Shown in pieces: positions 61,625-64,000 of a stretch of 64,000 nt of DNA. The notes beneath the pieces were generated by a model that was not told the origin of the DNA, ran no database searches, and saw only the letters and a list, made by a program, of their open reading frames with translations. Location: positions 16,713,425 to 16,777,424 of the forward strand of contig CM075771.1 in NCBI GenBank assembly GCA_037974665.1, read 5' to 3'. Position 1 is the stretch's first letter, and every line of letters begins with the position of its first letter. Source of the stretch: Ehretia macrophylla (taxonomy: Eukaryota > Streptophyta > Magnoliopsida > Boraginales > Ehretiaceae). The position numbers were made by a program, and so were the translations under genes.

Positions 61625-62791
61625 ATGACGGGTAGACCGAGGAGTAGAGGTAGGCCTAAGGTAACTGATGAGGTTCCGAGAAATGTGGCACCAGGCCAAG
61701 TTAGGGATGATGATCGCTTCGGAGCAGCTTTTGATAGGTTAACCGAGATCATGGCCGGGCAGGCACAGTTACTGGCAGGGCAGGCTGCCCAAACTCAGGC
61801 ATTGCAGAATCAGTTACTGAACGTACAAGGTGGGTACCACGGGCATAGTACACTAAAAGAATTTTTAGGGTATTATCCACCGAGGTTTCAGGGGGAGCCG
61901 GATGATTGGAAGGCTGAGGCGTAGATTAGTAAGGTGGAGAAGATTTTTGACCCTATGGATTATACCGATGAGCAGAAGGTCACCTTTGTTGTGTACTTGT
62001 TGGATGATGAGGAAGAAGAATGGTGGCGCACGGTGAGAACTAGCTGGGAGACTCAGGGTATTCCGTATGTTTGGGGTACCTTTCTGTTAGCTTTCCGGGC
62101 AAAGTATGTCCCGAGGATCGCGAGGGAGCGGAGAGAGGCAGAGTTTCTAGCCTTAGTGCAGGGAGATGCTTCAGTGGCTCAGTATGAGGCCACTTTCACT
62201 AGGTTGTCCCGGTATGCACCAGAGTATGTGGCTGACGAGGAACGTAAGACTCGTAGATTCATGTTGGGGTTGAGGCCCGAGATTCAGGATGCGATGGCCC
62301 TGAATCGGTATGATATACTTACGGAGGCCTTTGATGCAGCTTCTAGACTGGAGAAGAGAAAGGGGGAACAGATTGTATCTAGCCAGCCTAGCAAGAGGCC
62401 CTTCCAGCCGTAGGGTCAGCAGGGAGTGTTTAGGCCTTCAGTACAGTAGGGTGTGTATAGGCCACCAGATCAGCAGGGTTCTTTCAGGTCACAGGGTCAG
62501 CAGAGTTATTATCGACCTCAGTTTCAGCAGGGGTCTTACCAGGTTCAGTCCCAGTACAGGCTAGCCCAGTCTCAGGGTCAATACAAGCCTAGTTTTGTTA
62601 GACTTCAACAGCAGGTTGGTACAGCTACTTCTTCAGCTTCTGGTTCTTCCAGGGGTAGTGTCAGTGCATCATCACCGCAGTGTACTTACTGCAAGTGCCA
62701 GGGCCATGTGAAGGCCAACTGCAGGGTGAAGTCAGGGGCTTGTTTGGGTTGCAGCAACAATTAGCATAGGGCGAGGGATTGCCCTAGATAA
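61625..62791 (+). pseudogene. gag: Element C gag region with in-frame stops
   Basis: Begins at ATG 61625 (MTGRPRSRGRPK). An earlier non-ATG start is unnecessary. The capsid domain follows (FLGYYPPRFQGEPDDWKAEA, then KVEKIFDPMDYTDEQKV, EEWWRTVR, GLRPEIQDAM, ASRLEKRK), then a Gln-rich linker and two zinc knuckles. The first (62681-62722) is intact C-X2-C-X4-H-X4-C. The second (62741-62782) keeps its Cys and His residues but has a stop inside. Stops are TAG at 61922 (where related proteins have Trp), 62411, 62447 and 62762, and TAA at 62789. The reading phase never changes. Gag would assemble the particle; this copy cannot make it in full length without readthrough. Confidence 0.9.
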
Positions 62792-64000
62792 CAGAGGACT
62801 GAGGGTCGGGCAGCGACTTAGGGTTATCAGGGTCGACCTACGGGCAGTGCACCTCAACAACAGCGGGTTCAGGCTCGGGCCTACGCAGTTGACTTGGAAG
62901 AGATGCCTGAGGAGACTGCAATTGTGGAAGGTAACTTCCTTATATTTGATCAACTTATTAAAGTGTTGATTGATTCTGGTGCTACGCATTCTTTCATTAC
63001 TCCTGCTTGTGTGCAACGTGTTAATGTGCAACCTGAAAGACTGCCTTATGTGGTTGAGATTAGTACCTCTTTGACTGATAAGTATATTACTGGCTTAGTA
63101 TGTAAGGATTGTAAAATACATGTTAAGGGGCATAGTTTTCCTTCGGACCTTATCTTATTTCCTATCCGAGGGTATGATGTTATATTGGGTATGGATTGGC
63201 TTTCTAAGTATGATGCTCAGTTGAACTGTAGAACAAAGGTAGTACAGTTTCGTTTGCCGGATCAGCCAGTATTTGAGGTAGTAGGGAATCGGAGTGCTAA
63301 GACGAGTTTTGTGAACTCAGCAACTAAAGCCGTTAAGTTGGTGAGTAAGGGGTGTTCGGGTTATCTAGCTTATTTGATCAACAAGCCATCTGATAAGCTA
63401 CAGTTGGAGGAAGTTCCTATTATTCGGGAATATCCTAATGTATTTCCCGAGGAGTTGCCAGGGTTACCGCCAGAGAGAGATGTGGAGTTTGTGATCAATC
63501 TTGTTTCCGGTACTCAACCTATTTCTAAATCAGCGCACCGGATGGCACTAGCTGAGTTGAAAGAGTTGAAAACTCAGTTGCAGGAGTTAATAGAGAAGGG
63601 TTTCATTTAGCAGAGTACTTCACCTTGGGGAGCTCCTGTTTTATTTATGAAGAAGAATGATGGTACCTTGAGATTGTGTATTGATTATCGTAGTTTGAAT
63701 CCGGTGACCGTCAAGAACAAGTATCCTTTGCCACTAATTGACGAGTTGTTTGATCAACTTCAGGGAGCCAAAGTCTACTCTAAGTTTGACTTGAGGCAGG
63801 GGTATTATTAGCTTCGGATTCGCACGGAGAAAGTTCCGAAGTCTGCCTTCAGGACTCGGTACAGGCATTATGAGTTTGTAGTTATGCCTTTTGGATTAAC
63901 TAATGCACCAGCAGTATTTATGGACCTTATGCATCGGGTTTTTCAGCCATACTTGAACCAGTTCGTGGTTATCTTTATTGATGATATCTTGGTTTATTCT
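62792..64000 (+). pseudogene. pol: Element C pol region (protease and reverse transcriptase), partial
   Basis: Continues in the gag phase to the window edge. A TAG at 62819 is followed by 262 open codons. These hold the aspartic protease with VLIDSGATHSF (Asp-Ser-Gly at 62972-62980) and the connection to RT (LPPERDVEFVIN, GTQPISKSAHRMA). After a TAG at 63608 comes reverse transcriptase: [36 protein letters not shown], a TAG at 63809 where Gln is usual (YY*LRI), [18 protein letters not shown], and the catalytic FIDD at 63974-63985. RNase H and integrase lie beyond the window. It is more complete than element A because protease is present. Confidence 0.92.

Larger units (their letters stand above)
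58870..64000 (+). mobile_element. Element C: Ty3/gypsy LTR retrotransposon, 5' part (family 2)
   Basis: Starts TGTGAAACCCC inside a satellite monomer, after AACGA (the candidate duplication, unverifiable because the 3' end is outside). Order: 5' LTR (58870-61330), decayed primer-binding site (61337-61347), leader, then gag, protease and reverse transcriptase in one frame up to the window edge. Gag and pol share one uninterrupted phase broken only by stop codons, with no frameshift seen in 2.4 kb. Sequence style is that of plant chromoviruses (Tekay/Del-like). Its LTR differs from family 1 overall but shares short blocks around the promoter and the acidic frame. Confidence 0.94.

Noticed and set aside
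1..64000. CRISPR-like array, bacterial operon or integron
   Set aside because: The repeats are contiguous 341-bp satellite without spacers, and all coding remnants are retrotransposon gag-pol.

Overview
The window is plant heterochromatin, very probably from a eudicot. It has no host gene that I can recognise. One satellite with a repeat unit of about 341 bp fills roughly 38 kb, and long Ty3/gypsy LTR retrotransposons fill the rest. Plant origin is inferred from the primer-binding sites matching initiator tRNA-Met (TGGTATCAGAGC), the chromovirus/Tekay-like gag and pol sequences, the very long LTRs and the satellite architecture. I cannot name the species.

Layout: (1) 1-15263, satellite block 1, about 45 head-to-tail monomers. 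(2) 15264-22337, element A (+), a damaged Ty3/gypsy element with a 3.56-kb 5' LTR, broken gag and pol, and a 3' LTR cut to its last 1.0 kb; target duplication CTGTG. (3) 22338-29551, satellite block 2. (4) 29552-43436, element B (-), two LTRs of about 3.7 kb around a 2.86-kb interior with no coding capacity (LARD-like); target duplication GCAGC. Its 5' LTR is split by a complete solo LTR (38724-42294, +) of the element A family. (5) 43437-58869, satellite block 3. (6) 58870-64000, element C (+), a second Ty3/gypsy family with a 2.46-kb LTR and a gag-pol frame carrying eight stops; it runs off the window.

The satellite has the same orientation in all three blocks and the 5-bp target duplications match, so the array was continuous before A, B and C entered it. 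The solo LTR arrived later, inside B. A and B share LTR sequence and the post-LTR leader, so B looks like a non-autonomous partner mobilised by A-type proteins.

The most interesting signal is inside the LTRs. All five family-1 LTR copies carry a 20-codon acidic frame ending in TGA, preceded by a splice-acceptor-like CAG. Eight codons differ only silently and four differ in the amino acid. Element C has a similar frame at the matching place. This looks like a constrained coding exon inside an LTR. Other points are local two-monomer periodicity in the satellite, a monomer subtype confined to the right-hand part of the array, and a strong TAG bias among the stops of element C.
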